In this document: piece by piece, positions 1 to 5,522 of the stretch
Layout: each line of letters begins with the position of its first letter
How positions within the stretch are numbered: position 1 is the stretch's first letter
Source of the DNA: Candidatus Latescibacterota bacterium
GTDB taxonomy: Bacteria > Latescibacterota > UBA2968
Assembly: GCA_018650745.1 (NCBI GenBank)
Contig: JABIFK010000772.1
Span: forward strand, 1-9,359
DNA length: 9,359 bases
Reading direction: 5' to 3'
The notes under the pieces: model-generated
The model's database searches: none
Told to the model about the DNA's origin: nothing
The model's input: only the letters and a program-made list of their open reading frames with translations
Position numbers and translations under genes: made by a program

Positions 1-356
1 CCGTAAGGCGTGATGTCGCTTTTGGCGGCTTTCATGACTTCACGTGACCACTTTTGTGCCAACCAGGGTGCACCAACATAATTGAACAGGTGTGCAAAGT
101 GCGTGCAGGGTTGGTTGCCGTATTCGATGACATTTTCTTGGTGTTTGGCATGGGGAGCGATGATGTGATGTGATGAAGCAGAAATGACAATAGGTTTTCT
201 GATTGTTACTTTGAGCACAGCGAAGCGTCTCATCAATGACTTGATGAGACGCTTCAGCCGCTTAAACTCCACCAGAGACACGAGCTTTTTAATATCATGT
301 TTTTGCTCAATGATTTCCTGCATTGGTAAACGGTTTAATCTTGTTTCTGCTCCCAT
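1..356 (-). pseudogene. 5'-truncated GH92-like glycosidase remnant, runs off left edge
   Basis: A minus-strand frame is open from an ATG at 356 to the window edge. Only the part read from about 140 down to 3 resembles a known family. It reads EYGNQPCTHFAHLFNYVGAP, then a W, then QKWSREV, and ends at ITPYG. This matches the region of GH92 alpha-mannosidase-type glycosidases that carries G-N-x-P, H-x-x-x-LFNY-x-G-x-PW and T-P-Y-G just before the catalytic C-terminal block. The family match is from memory. A GH92 enzyme should have several hundred residues before this point. Here the preceding 70 or so residues are basic, carry no GH92 motif, and are partly encoded by a perfect hairpin (222-255) and by a dispersed repeat. 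No Shine-Dalgarno precedes the ATG. I read this as the 3' part of a gene that lost its 5' end next to metG. The remaining C-terminal end lies outside the window. It could instead be a short intact gene of unknown type. Confidence 0.5.
222..255. repeat. Perfect 15-bp inverted repeat, 4-nt loop
   Basis: GAAGCGTCTCATCAA at 222-236 pairs perfectly with TTGATGAGACGCTTC at 241-255 around the loop TGAC. It lies about 155 nt downstream of the metG stop. It has no T-tract on either side, so it is not a classical intrinsic terminator. It could still stabilise the 3' end of metG mRNA or be part of a small palindromic element. It lies in the unrecognisable upstream part of the GH92-like frame, which suggests that this part is not protein-coding. 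Confidence 0.7.
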
Positions 357-398
357 GTGTGGGAGAAGGTGGCCGAGCGCAGCGAGGTCGGATGAGGG
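350..398. repeat. RIME/REP-like dispersed palindromic repeat
   Basis: The stretch from 361 to 398 begins GGGAGAAGGTGGCCGAG and ends GGTCGGATGAGGG. It closely resembles an intergenic repeat phrase (minus strand CCCTCATCCGACC ... CACCTTCTCCC) found scattered in many bacterial genomes and known as RIME in rhizobia. At its left edge CTCCCA (350-355) pairs with TGGGAG (360-365) around TGTG. It starts 11 nt after the metG stop. Family membership is from memory; copy number in this genome cannot be seen from one window. Confidence 0.55.
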
Positions 399-409
399 CC
401 AAAGATACG

Positions 410-1846
410 TTATTTCATTCTGGGGAAGAGGATCAGTTTTTCTTTTTTGTGTAATGTCTCTATCGCTTTTTGAGCACCATCGGGTATGATGGGTTCATAG
501 AGTTCGGATGCGACTTGTATGAGGTAGGACACATTGTTCAATGTTATTTTTGCATCTTCCGCTTCTTGTTTCCAAGGTTCTTTTTCGTGGACGAACTGGT
601 TTCCCTTGGAAACGATTTCATTGATGATGCTTACTGCGTCGTGCAGCTCAAAGTCTTCATATGCTTTTTCGGCTTTATTTTTCATCTCATCTACTTCGGC
701 TTTGAAGTCGCTTTCGATCGCGGAAGCGTCTAAGATGTCAATGTCTTTTTGATTGCCCAGATGAATGATGCGATTTAGAAGGTTGCCATAGCTGTTTGCA
801 AGGTGTGCGTTATACGCTTCTTTTAAATCTTCTTCTCGGTAGCTGCTGTCTGTGTAAGGTCGTAAAACGCCGAGCATGTAAAAACGGCAAATGTCAGAAC
901 CATACTTTTCGTATTGCTCAAGAGGTGAGACCACGTTGCCAATTGTCTTGGACATTTTTTGACCGTCTGGGCCAAAGATGGTTCCGTGCACCAGTAGTTT
1001 TTTTGTAAATGGAAGGCCCAGCGCCGCGAGCATGCCTTGCCAAATAGCGCCTTGAAAGCGCAGGTTATCGGGGCCACAGATTTGAATGCCCGGCCACCAA
1101 CTGTTGAACCGCTCCAAGTCGTTGTCAAATCCCAATACACGAATGTAATTTGTTAAGGCGTCGAACCAGACGTATATGGTGTGCTCTGGGTCGTTGGGTA
1201 CTTCAATACCCCAAGGTAGATTCTTACGATTTCGAGAAATGCTGATGTCTTCCATGTCTTTTAGGAAATTCAGCAGTTCTTGTTTTTTTGCAGCTGGTTT
1301 TAAGAAGTCGGGATTTTCTTCTAAATAAGAAATGATCGCTTGTGAATATTTGGAGAGTTGGAAAAAGTAGTTTTCCTCCGAATATTTCACAGGCACGGTG
1401 CCGTGATCTGGACACTTGCCATCGATCAAGTCTCGTTCGAGGTAAAATGACTCGCAGCCTACGCAATAAAGACCTTCGTAATGTTTTTTGTAGATGTCGC
1501 CCTTTTCATTACAAATTTCCCACACTCTTTTGGAACCGACATGATGGTCTTCTGCTGAGGTGCGATAGAAGTGGTCATGCTCTATTCTGAATTTTGAGCA
1601 GAAGCTGAGCCATTCGGGTACCAATGCGTCCAAATATTTCTCGGGTGTGGTATCATGATCGTGTGCTGTTGTGAAGACTTTGAGGCCGTGTTCGTCTACG
1701 CCCACATTAAAGAAGACGTTTTCTTTGCCCAACTTTTTCTTGAAATATCGCGCATATGCATCCGCTTGAAAAAATTCGATTGCATGCCCCACATGTGGGA
1801 TGGCATTTGCATATGGCAAGGTTGTAGTGATGTAAAATTTGTTGAT
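410..1846 (-). CDS. metG: Methionyl-tRNA synthetase (short form), AUC start
   Basis: Charges tRNA-Met, including initiator tRNA, with methionine in the cytoplasm; class I aminoacyl-tRNA synthetase. About 478 residues. The first strand and loop read NKFYITT then LPYANAIPHVGH, giving the HIGH-type motif at 18-21. A zinc knuckle C128-x2-C131 ... C145-x2-H148 has the single-knuckle spacing of Thermus MetRS. The KMSKT loop is at about 297-301, followed by the alpha-helical anticodon domain. There is no C-terminal EMAP-type tRNA-binding domain. The GPDNLRFQGAIWQGML block replaces the more usual GKD-x3-FH-x3-WPAML. Start choice: after an in-frame TAA the frame contains no ATG, GTG or TTG until a TTG at 1819. 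Starting there would delete the conserved FYITT strand. An AAGGAG sits 6 nt before an ATC at 1846-1844, exactly where family members begin. I therefore place the start at ATC, which is rare. Monocistronic, with its own promoter. Confidence 0.93.
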   Translation of the reverse strand: MNKFYITTTLPYANAIPHVGHAIEFFQADAYARYFKKKLGKENVFFNVGVDEHGLKVFTTAHDHDTTPEKYLDALVPEWLSFCSKFRIEHDHFYRTSAEDHHVGSKRVWEICNEKGDIYKKHYEGLYCVGCESFYLERDLIDGKCPDHGTVPVKYSEENYFFQLSKYSQAIISYLEENPDFLKPAAKKQELLNFLKDMEDISISRNRKNLPWGIEVPNDPEHTIYVWFDALTNYIRVLGFDNDLERFNSWWPGIQICGPDNLRFQGAIWQGMLAALGLPFTKKLLVHGTIFGPDGQKMSKTIGNVVSPLEQYEKYGSDICRFYMLGVLRPYTDSSYREEDLKEAYNAHLANSYGNLLNRIIHLGNQKDIDILDASAIESDFKAEVDEMKNKAEKAYEDFELHDAVSIINEIVSKGNQFVHEKEPWKQEAEDAKITLNNVSYLIQVASELYEPIIPDGAQKAIETLHKKEKLILFPRMK

Positions 1847-1852
1847 GGTTTT

Positions 1853-1858
1853 CTCCTT
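1853..1858 (-). promoter_or_regulatory. Shine-Dalgarno of metG that fixes the AUC start
   Basis: AAGGAG (plus-strand CTCCTT) lies 6 nt upstream of the ATC at 1846-1844. Its strength and spacing support initiation at this ATC rather than at the TTG 27 nt further downstream, which has no such motif in front of it. Confidence 0.7.
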
Positions 1859-1936
1859 CGGTTAATCTATTTATTTGCGAGTTTTAGAAGTATGTGTTTT
1901 AACGTTGTCACTGTGAGGTCAAATATACAGAAAAAG

Positions 1937-1958
1937 ATATCATAAACAATTATGATAT
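1937..1958. promoter_or_regulatory. Operator-like palindrome over the metG -10 box
   Basis: ATATCATAA (1937-1945) and TTATGATAT (1950-1958) are perfect reverse complements separated by ACAA. One arm contains the proposed -10 box and the other covers the expected transcription start. This is the geometry of a dimeric repressor site. An AT-rich palindrome can also occur by chance, so the function is inferred. Confidence 0.4.
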
Positions 1959-1977
1959 ACAATGCTTCAGTTGCCAA
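1949..1977 (-). promoter_or_regulatory. Candidate sigma-70 promoter of metG
   Basis: On the minus strand TTGGCA (1977-1972) is followed after exactly 17 nt by CATAAT (1954-1949). Each box matches five of six consensus positions. Transcription would start near 1942, leaving a leader of about 95 nt. I found no T-box or SAM-riboswitch signature in that leader. The -10 box lies inside a palindrome (1937-1958). Confidence 0.5.
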
Positions 1978-2000
1978 TGGTATTTAAAATAAGGTTATGA

Positions 2001-2054
2001 GATAAAAAATAAGCCAAGAACGGAGGCATGTGTAGACTCCTGTCTTGGCTTATT
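2001..2054 (-). terminator. Intrinsic terminator after the PhyH gene
   Basis: On the minus strand AATAAGCCAAGA (2054-2043) pairs with TCTTGGCTTATT (2019-2008), a perfect 12-bp outer stem. Inside it GGAG can pair with CTCC (2037-2040 with 2022-2025). The stem is followed directly by a run of T (TTTTATC). It lies about 55 nt past the PhyH stop and upstream of the metG promoter, so it separates the two transcripts. There is no T-run on the plus strand, so it acts in one direction. Confidence 0.88.
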
Positions 2055-2108
2055 GCGTTCTATGCTTTTTGGTCTGGTCTTTTAATCCGGTCGCTGCTCT
2101 ATTCTATT

Positions 2109-2972
2109 TCAGGTAGACACTGCCCTTCTGGGTGTGATCGCCTCTTCTCCCACGTGCTCCCGAATCCATTCACGCAGGGGTACGTCTTCTTCCTTCGGGC
2201 TGGTGTAACCGAAGCCGCCCGTCGGCCCGTGTCCGAGCAGTTGACGACGAATCGGATCGCTGCCCTCGATCAGATGCGCGACCGTCTGGTCATCGCGAGG
2301 GCGCAGCCATCGGTAGCTGTAACCGTAGAAGAGCGCCTTACGGCAGACGTCCGAAGCGTTTGACGTTGCGGTGTGCCAGATACGCCGATCAAATACCACC
2401 GCACCACCGCGCGGTACGAACACTGGCACCGCACCATCGGGTGGGATGGTGCGATCACCGGTCGGCTGGAAGTCCTTCAACTGACTGCCCGGCACCACCC
2501 AGAAGTTTGCCATCCCCTCTTTCATGCAGTCACTCAGGAAGTACGCCACCTTCAGCGACACCATTGGGCGTGGGGTGTACTCCAGGTCGAGATTGAGTTG
2601 ACCGGAGTCTTGGTGCCAGGCCTGATGTTTCACCTCACGATCTTCCGGCGCCTCCGGTGGGCTATACGCGATGACAGAATGATAGATTTGAATGTTCCAG
2701 CCCAGTAGTTCCCAGACCTTGGGTAGCGCGGTCGGCAGATCGACAAGATCTAACAGCGAAGGATCACGCCACATCACGTCGCGTATGGTCATACGCGCGT
2801 GGGGACTGATGCCACGCTCTGCTCTGACTTCGGTGTCTGCTTTATCACAGGCCTGCTCGAGCGTCAGGATTTCAGCTTCGGTTAGCAGGTTTTCGAGAAC
2901 GACATATCCTCGTTCTTCAAATTCCTGACGTTCGGTGTCTTTTAATGCGTGTTCGAGACAGCTCGGGTCCAT
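2109..2972 (-). CDS. Phytanoyl-CoA dioxygenase (PhyH) family protein
   Basis: A 287-residue cytoplasmic non-haem iron oxygenase of the PhyH family, which couples 2-oxoglutarate decarboxylation to hydroxylation of a small-molecule substrate. The N-terminal helix segment and GYVVLENLLTEAEI opening are typical. The iron triad is H120-x-D122 in AWHQDSG and H200 in RRIWHTAT. R211 in CRKALFYGYSYRW is the likely 2-oxoglutarate-binding arginine. VVPGSQ (159-164) and the PRGGAVVFDRR strand (188-197) are family landmarks. The ATG is preceded by GGAGA at short spacing, 14 nt after the ankyrin stop, so it is probably co-transcribed as the last gene before the terminator. The gene is unusually GC-rich: three hand-counted 60-nt lines gave about 57, 60 and 68 percent, against about 40 percent for a line of the adjacent ankyrin gene. 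This suggests a separate origin. The substrate is unknown; no signal peptide. Confidence 0.9.
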   Translation of the reverse strand: MDPSCLEHALKDTERQEFEERGYVVLENLLTEAEILTLEQACDKADTEVRAERGISPHARMTIRDVMWRDPSLLDLVDLPTALPKVWELLGWNIQIYHSVIAYSPPEAPEDREVKHQAWHQDSGQLNLDLEYTPRPMVSLKVAYFLSDCMKEGMANFWVVPGSQLKDFQPTGDRTIPPDGAVPVFVPRGGAVVFDRRIWHTATSNASDVCRKALFYGYSYRWLRPRDDQTVAHLIEGSDPIRRQLLGHGPTGGFGYTSPKEEDVPLREWIREHVGEEAITPRRAVST

Positions 2973-2986
2973 GATATCTCCAATCG

Positions 2987-3760
2987 TTAGTCCGTGTGGA
3001 TTGTTGCCGCTAGAAGAGATTCGGGCGTTGCGGAAGGTAAATTGGGATCGGCCCCGCGTTCGAGAAAGAGTTTGACGAGCTTTTTGCGGTTAAAGCGTGC
3101 GGCCCAAGCCAAAGGCGTTGTTTTGATTTTGCCGTCTATGGCATTAATTTCAGCCTGTTTTTCTAAAAGCAGGCGGGCTAAAACGACCAACATATCTTCA
3201 TTGACATGAGTTGTGCCATAATGTTCATCGGATAAATAGTGTAAGGCTGAGATGTTATCGGGGCCTTTGTGATTTGGATCAATGCCGTATTCGAGCAATT
3301 GCTTCATGACTGTTTCACAATGATCCCAATTCCGTTGGTCGCGGTATGGGTTATAATAAGCATATTGGAGGGTGTGATAAAGCAAACCTATACCGCTGGC
3401 CCTCCAGGTATCGTTCGATTTCTCTAATTTAGGTTTTTTGTCTAGGCACATGGTGACCACATTGGGGTCACCGGCACGTACGCCCCAAAACAGAAATTCG
3501 TGCAAAATACTTTGTGCACCTTTGGAATCTTTTGATTCGTTGGGACAACGGTCTAACAATTCGCGGATCATGAGGTAGTTTTTGGATGATACATAGTGGC
3601 CCAATAAAGGTTTGCCACCCATGACAATGATGCGATCAATCAGAGCTTGATCCTCACATTTGAGCGCGGTGTCTACAATACCTTTTTTTCGAAAATTGGG
3701 GGGTGTGACAAGTGAAACATAATAAATCGTAACTTGTGAAATCAACCGATAACACAACAA
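2987..3760 (-). CDS. Ankyrin-repeat protein, 5' end unresolved
   Basis: Ankyrin repeats form a helical protein-binding scaffold; no catalytic domain is visible and the partner is unknown. The clearest repeat is near the C-terminus: TPLAWAARFN then RKKLVKLFLE and RGADPN. Weaker repeats precede it (ETVMKQLLEYGIDPN, ISALHYLS, VLARLLLEKQAEINA). The start is a problem. In this frame the only ATG-type starts are deep inside the SDR gene or at 3622, which would cut into the repeats. The 3760 given here is a TTG just after the SDR stop, with no Shine-Dalgarno. A different-frame ATG at 3720 reads MFHLSHPPIFEKK and reaches a stop at 3675-3673. It would join the ankyrin frame by a -1 shift on the A7 run at 3689-3683. 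The gene may therefore be frameshifted, use a slippery site, or carry a one-base sequencing deletion. It lies between the SDR and PhyH genes, apparently in one operon. Confidence 0.75.
   Translation of the reverse strand: MLCYRLISQVTIYYVSLVTPPNFRKKGIVDTALKCEDQALIDRIIVMGGKPLLGHYVSSKNYLMIRELLDRCPNESKDSKGAQSILHEFLFWGVRAGDPNVVTMCLDKKPKLEKSNDTWRASGIGLLYHTLQYAYYNPYRDQRNWDHCETVMKQLLEYGIDPNHKGPDNISALHYLSDEHYGTTHVNEDMLVVLARLLLEKQAEINAIDGKIKTTPLAWAARFNRKKLVKLFLERGADPNLPSATPESLLAATIHTD
3682..3688 (-). other. Slippery heptamer A AAA AAG joining two frames
   Basis: In the frame of the ATG at 3720, the codons GAA AAA AAG contain A AAA AAG, the heptamer used for -1 frameshifting in E. coli dnaX. Slipping back one base makes the next codon GGT and continues as GIVDTALK in the ankyrin frame, avoiding a TAG six nt further on. 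The fit is exact in the sequence. Whether it is a real programmed site, a mutation or a homopolymer read error cannot be told here. Confidence 0.35.
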
Positions 3761-3767
3761 AAACCAT

Positions 3768-4559
3768 CTAAGCCATGTCGCCCCATTCTTCTCCGCTGCG
3801 AAAATCAAAGCTGGTCGACAAACCGGCATCCACGGGCACGAGCGCACCAGTAATACCTGCAGCATCGTCAGACAATAAAAAGTTGACCGTTTTTGCAACG
3901 TCCTCCGGAGCTAAGAGTCTGCCGAGGGGATTGCGATCTGTTCGCATGTTCAAAACAGATTCGGGATCATCTGCTTTGCTTAGGTGATATCGGAAGAGCG
4001 GTGTGTCGGTTACACCGGGGCACACACAGTTTACGCGAACGCCTTGGCGGGCATGATCCATCGCCAGGACTTTGCTCAGTTGTAAAATCGCACCTTTCGA
4101 TGCACAATATGCAGCAAGGCCTTGTTCGGCCATATGTGCGTCGATAGAACCCATGAGAACAATGGATCCACCGCCCACCTCAATCATACCAGGTAATAAG
4201 GCGCGTGTACCATAGACGGAACCCATCAAGTTGACGCTCAATACTTGGTGCCAGTCTTCGTCTGTCAGTTCGAGGATCGAACCTACTGTGACAATGGCTG
4301 CATTGGATACAAATAGGGTTGGTACACCACTTAAATCGCTTTTAGCGTAAGAGACTATTTTGTCCCACGTGTTTGTATCTGTCACGTCGCCAAGAAGGGG
4401 ATGGATGTTCTCGCGTCCTGAGAGGTCCGCTAACTTCGCTTCATCTCGGTCTACAGCTATGACAACTGCACCTTGTTTTGCGAGTACCTCTACTGTTGCC
4501 AATCCAATGCCAGATGCGCCACCGGTTACCACGGCAATTCTTCCTTTATGTGATGCCAT
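3768..4559 (-). CDS. SDR-family NAD(P)-dependent dehydrogenase
   Basis: A 263-residue classical short-chain dehydrogenase/reductase that oxidises an alcohol or reduces a ketone in the cytoplasm. The Rossmann motif TGGASGIG is at 12-19. Asp37 at the end of beta-2 (AVDRDE) favours NAD over NADP. The structural SNAA is at 85-88, N110 is present, catalytic S138 is in MGSID, and Y151-x3-K155 is in YCASK. PGVTDTP (181-187) and a C-terminal GALVPVDAGLS complete the fold. The frame stays open upstream to 4721, but the ATG at 4559 has AAGGAG five nt before it and begins directly at the SDR fold, so it is the start. It lies 41 nt after the TauD-type gene. A natural role is oxidation of the hydroxyl that a neighbouring dioxygenase installs; this is an inference from context. 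The SDR subfamily and substrate are not determined. Confidence 0.93.
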   Translation of the reverse strand: MASHKGRIAVVTGGASGIGLATVEVLAKQGAVVIAVDRDEAKLADLSGRENIHPLLGDVTDTNTWDKIVSYAKSDLSGVPTLFVSNAAIVTVGSILELTDEDWHQVLSVNLMGSVYGTRALLPGMIEVGGGSIVLMGSIDAHMAEQGLAAYCASKGAILQLSKVLAMDHARQGVRVNCVCPGVTDTPLFRYHLSKADDPESVLNMRTDRNPLGRLLAPEDVAKTVNFLLSDDAAGITGALVPVDAGLSTSFDFRSGEEWGDMA

Positions 4560-4600
4560 ACCTTCTCCTTCAAATAGAGAGCGTTTTGATTTTGGTCTCT

Positions 4601-5452
4601 TTAAGATGCAAAGATCGTGGGATAACCGCGTAGACTGATGCGGTGAATTAAACGTGTGTCGTGAGGGCCTGTGGCAGCTGCTATAGGTGTGGCACTGTGC
4701 ATGGTTGTTGGATTGTCCCACATGACCAAGTCGTGTACTGAATGGGTATGTTGCGTGATAAATTGATCTTGAAATGCGTGGTCACAGAGTTCTTGGAGAA
4801 GCTTTTGGGCGTCTTCTTGTTTCATGCCTTTGATGCCTTGTGTTGTTCCGGTGATGGCATAGAGTGTTTTTTGGCTGGTGATGGGGTGGCGTCTGACCAC
4901 GGGATGATATACGGTCGTGCCTTGATCCCAGCCTTTTGGAGCTATGGGTGTGTGATCACCTGGTCGTGCTGTGATGGCAATGCCGTGTCGGTGTTCTACA
5001 ATCAGGTCTTCAATTTGTTCTTGCACGGTTGTGGGGAGTGCTTCATAAGCGGCGACCATATCACAGAATAGTGTTTCGCCACCTGTGTTGGGTGCTTGAA
5101 CGGAATACAGCAGTGTGGCCGATGAGACTTCTTTTTTAAAGGATTGGTCTGTGTGCCAATGTGCCGCGCCTCTTTTTTCTTTTTTGGAATCGGTGTCGAT
5201 ATTGGTCATGCGTGCAATTTCTGGATAATCTGCATCTGTTAAACTCAATGGAATGGGATCTCCCACACGTTTCGAAAAAGCCAATAGTTCTGCTTGTGTA
5301 AGACCCTGTGTCTTGAGTACCACCATGCGATGTTCATATAGATTTAAGAGCAGGTGCTTCAATTCTTCATCGGAGATGTTGGGCACGTCGATGTCTGTGA
5401 TTTCGATGCCAAACTTTCCGGGCAATGGTTTGATGTTTGATGTGGGTTCCAT
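4601..5452 (-). CDS. TauD/TfdA-family 2-oxoglutarate dioxygenase
   Basis: A 283-residue Fe(II)/2-oxoglutarate-dependent oxygenase of the TauD/TfdA family, the usual length. H100-x-D102 in HWHTDQSF and H252 in TTMHSATP are the iron ligands. R267 in DTRLIHR aligns with E. coli TauD R266, which binds 2-oxoglutarate, and R271 aligns with the taurine-contacting R270. The block GGETLFCDM (124-132) and YHPVVRRHP (182-190) are also family hallmarks. Family members hydroxylate sulfonates, aryloxyacetates, carnitine precursors and many other carboxylated compounds, so the substrate cannot be named and the tauD symbol is not justified. The ATG at 5452 has only a weak upstream purine stretch. It appears to be the first gene of the TauD-SDR-ankyrin-PhyH series, with a possible promoter at 5483-5510. 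Cytoplasmic; no signal peptide. Confidence 0.92.
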   Translation of the reverse strand: MEPTSNIKPLPGKFGIEITDIDVPNISDEELKHLLLNLYEHRMVVLKTQGLTQAELLAFSKRVGDPIPLSLTDADYPEIARMTNIDTDSKKEKRGAAHWHTDQSFKKEVSSATLLYSVQAPNTGGETLFCDMVAAYEALPTTVQEQIEDLIVEHRHGIAITARPGDHTPIAPKGWDQGTTVYHPVVRRHPITSQKTLYAITGTTQGIKGMKQEDAQKLLQELCDHAFQDQFITQHTHSVHDLVMWDNPTTMHSATPIAAATGPHDTRLIHRISLRGYPTIFAS

Positions 5453-5482
5453 GCGGGCATGCTTTCTGTTTTATCCTACGAT

Positions 5483-5510
5483 TTTATGATGTGTGGTTGA
5501 AGTGTGACAA
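5483..5510 (-). promoter_or_regulatory. Possible promoter of the TauD-SDR-ankyrin-PhyH series
   Basis: On the minus strand TTGTCA (5510-5505) is followed after 16 nt by CATAAA (5488-5483). The -35 box matches five and the -10 box four of six consensus positions. It lies in the 70-nt gap between the beta-helix stop and the TauD-type start. Read-through from upstream is equally possible. Confidence 0.35.
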
Positions 5511-5522
5511 CTTTATTGTGCC

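Noticed and set aside
222..255. Hairpin as an intrinsic terminator of metG
   Set aside because: The stem is strong but no T-tract follows on either strand.
184..489. Plus-strand open frame of 101 codons
   Set aside because: It crosses the hairpin, the dispersed repeat and the metG 3' end, has no Shine-Dalgarno and no recognisable motif.
3761..3898. Extension of the ankyrin gene into the SDR coding region
   Set aside because: These residues are an out-of-frame reading of the conserved SDR C-terminus; no Shine-Dalgarno fits.
4560..4721. Upstream extension of the SDR gene
   Set aside because: The added 54 residues are low-quality sequence overlapping the TauD-type gene; the ATG at 4559 has AAGGAG and starts directly at the SDR fold.
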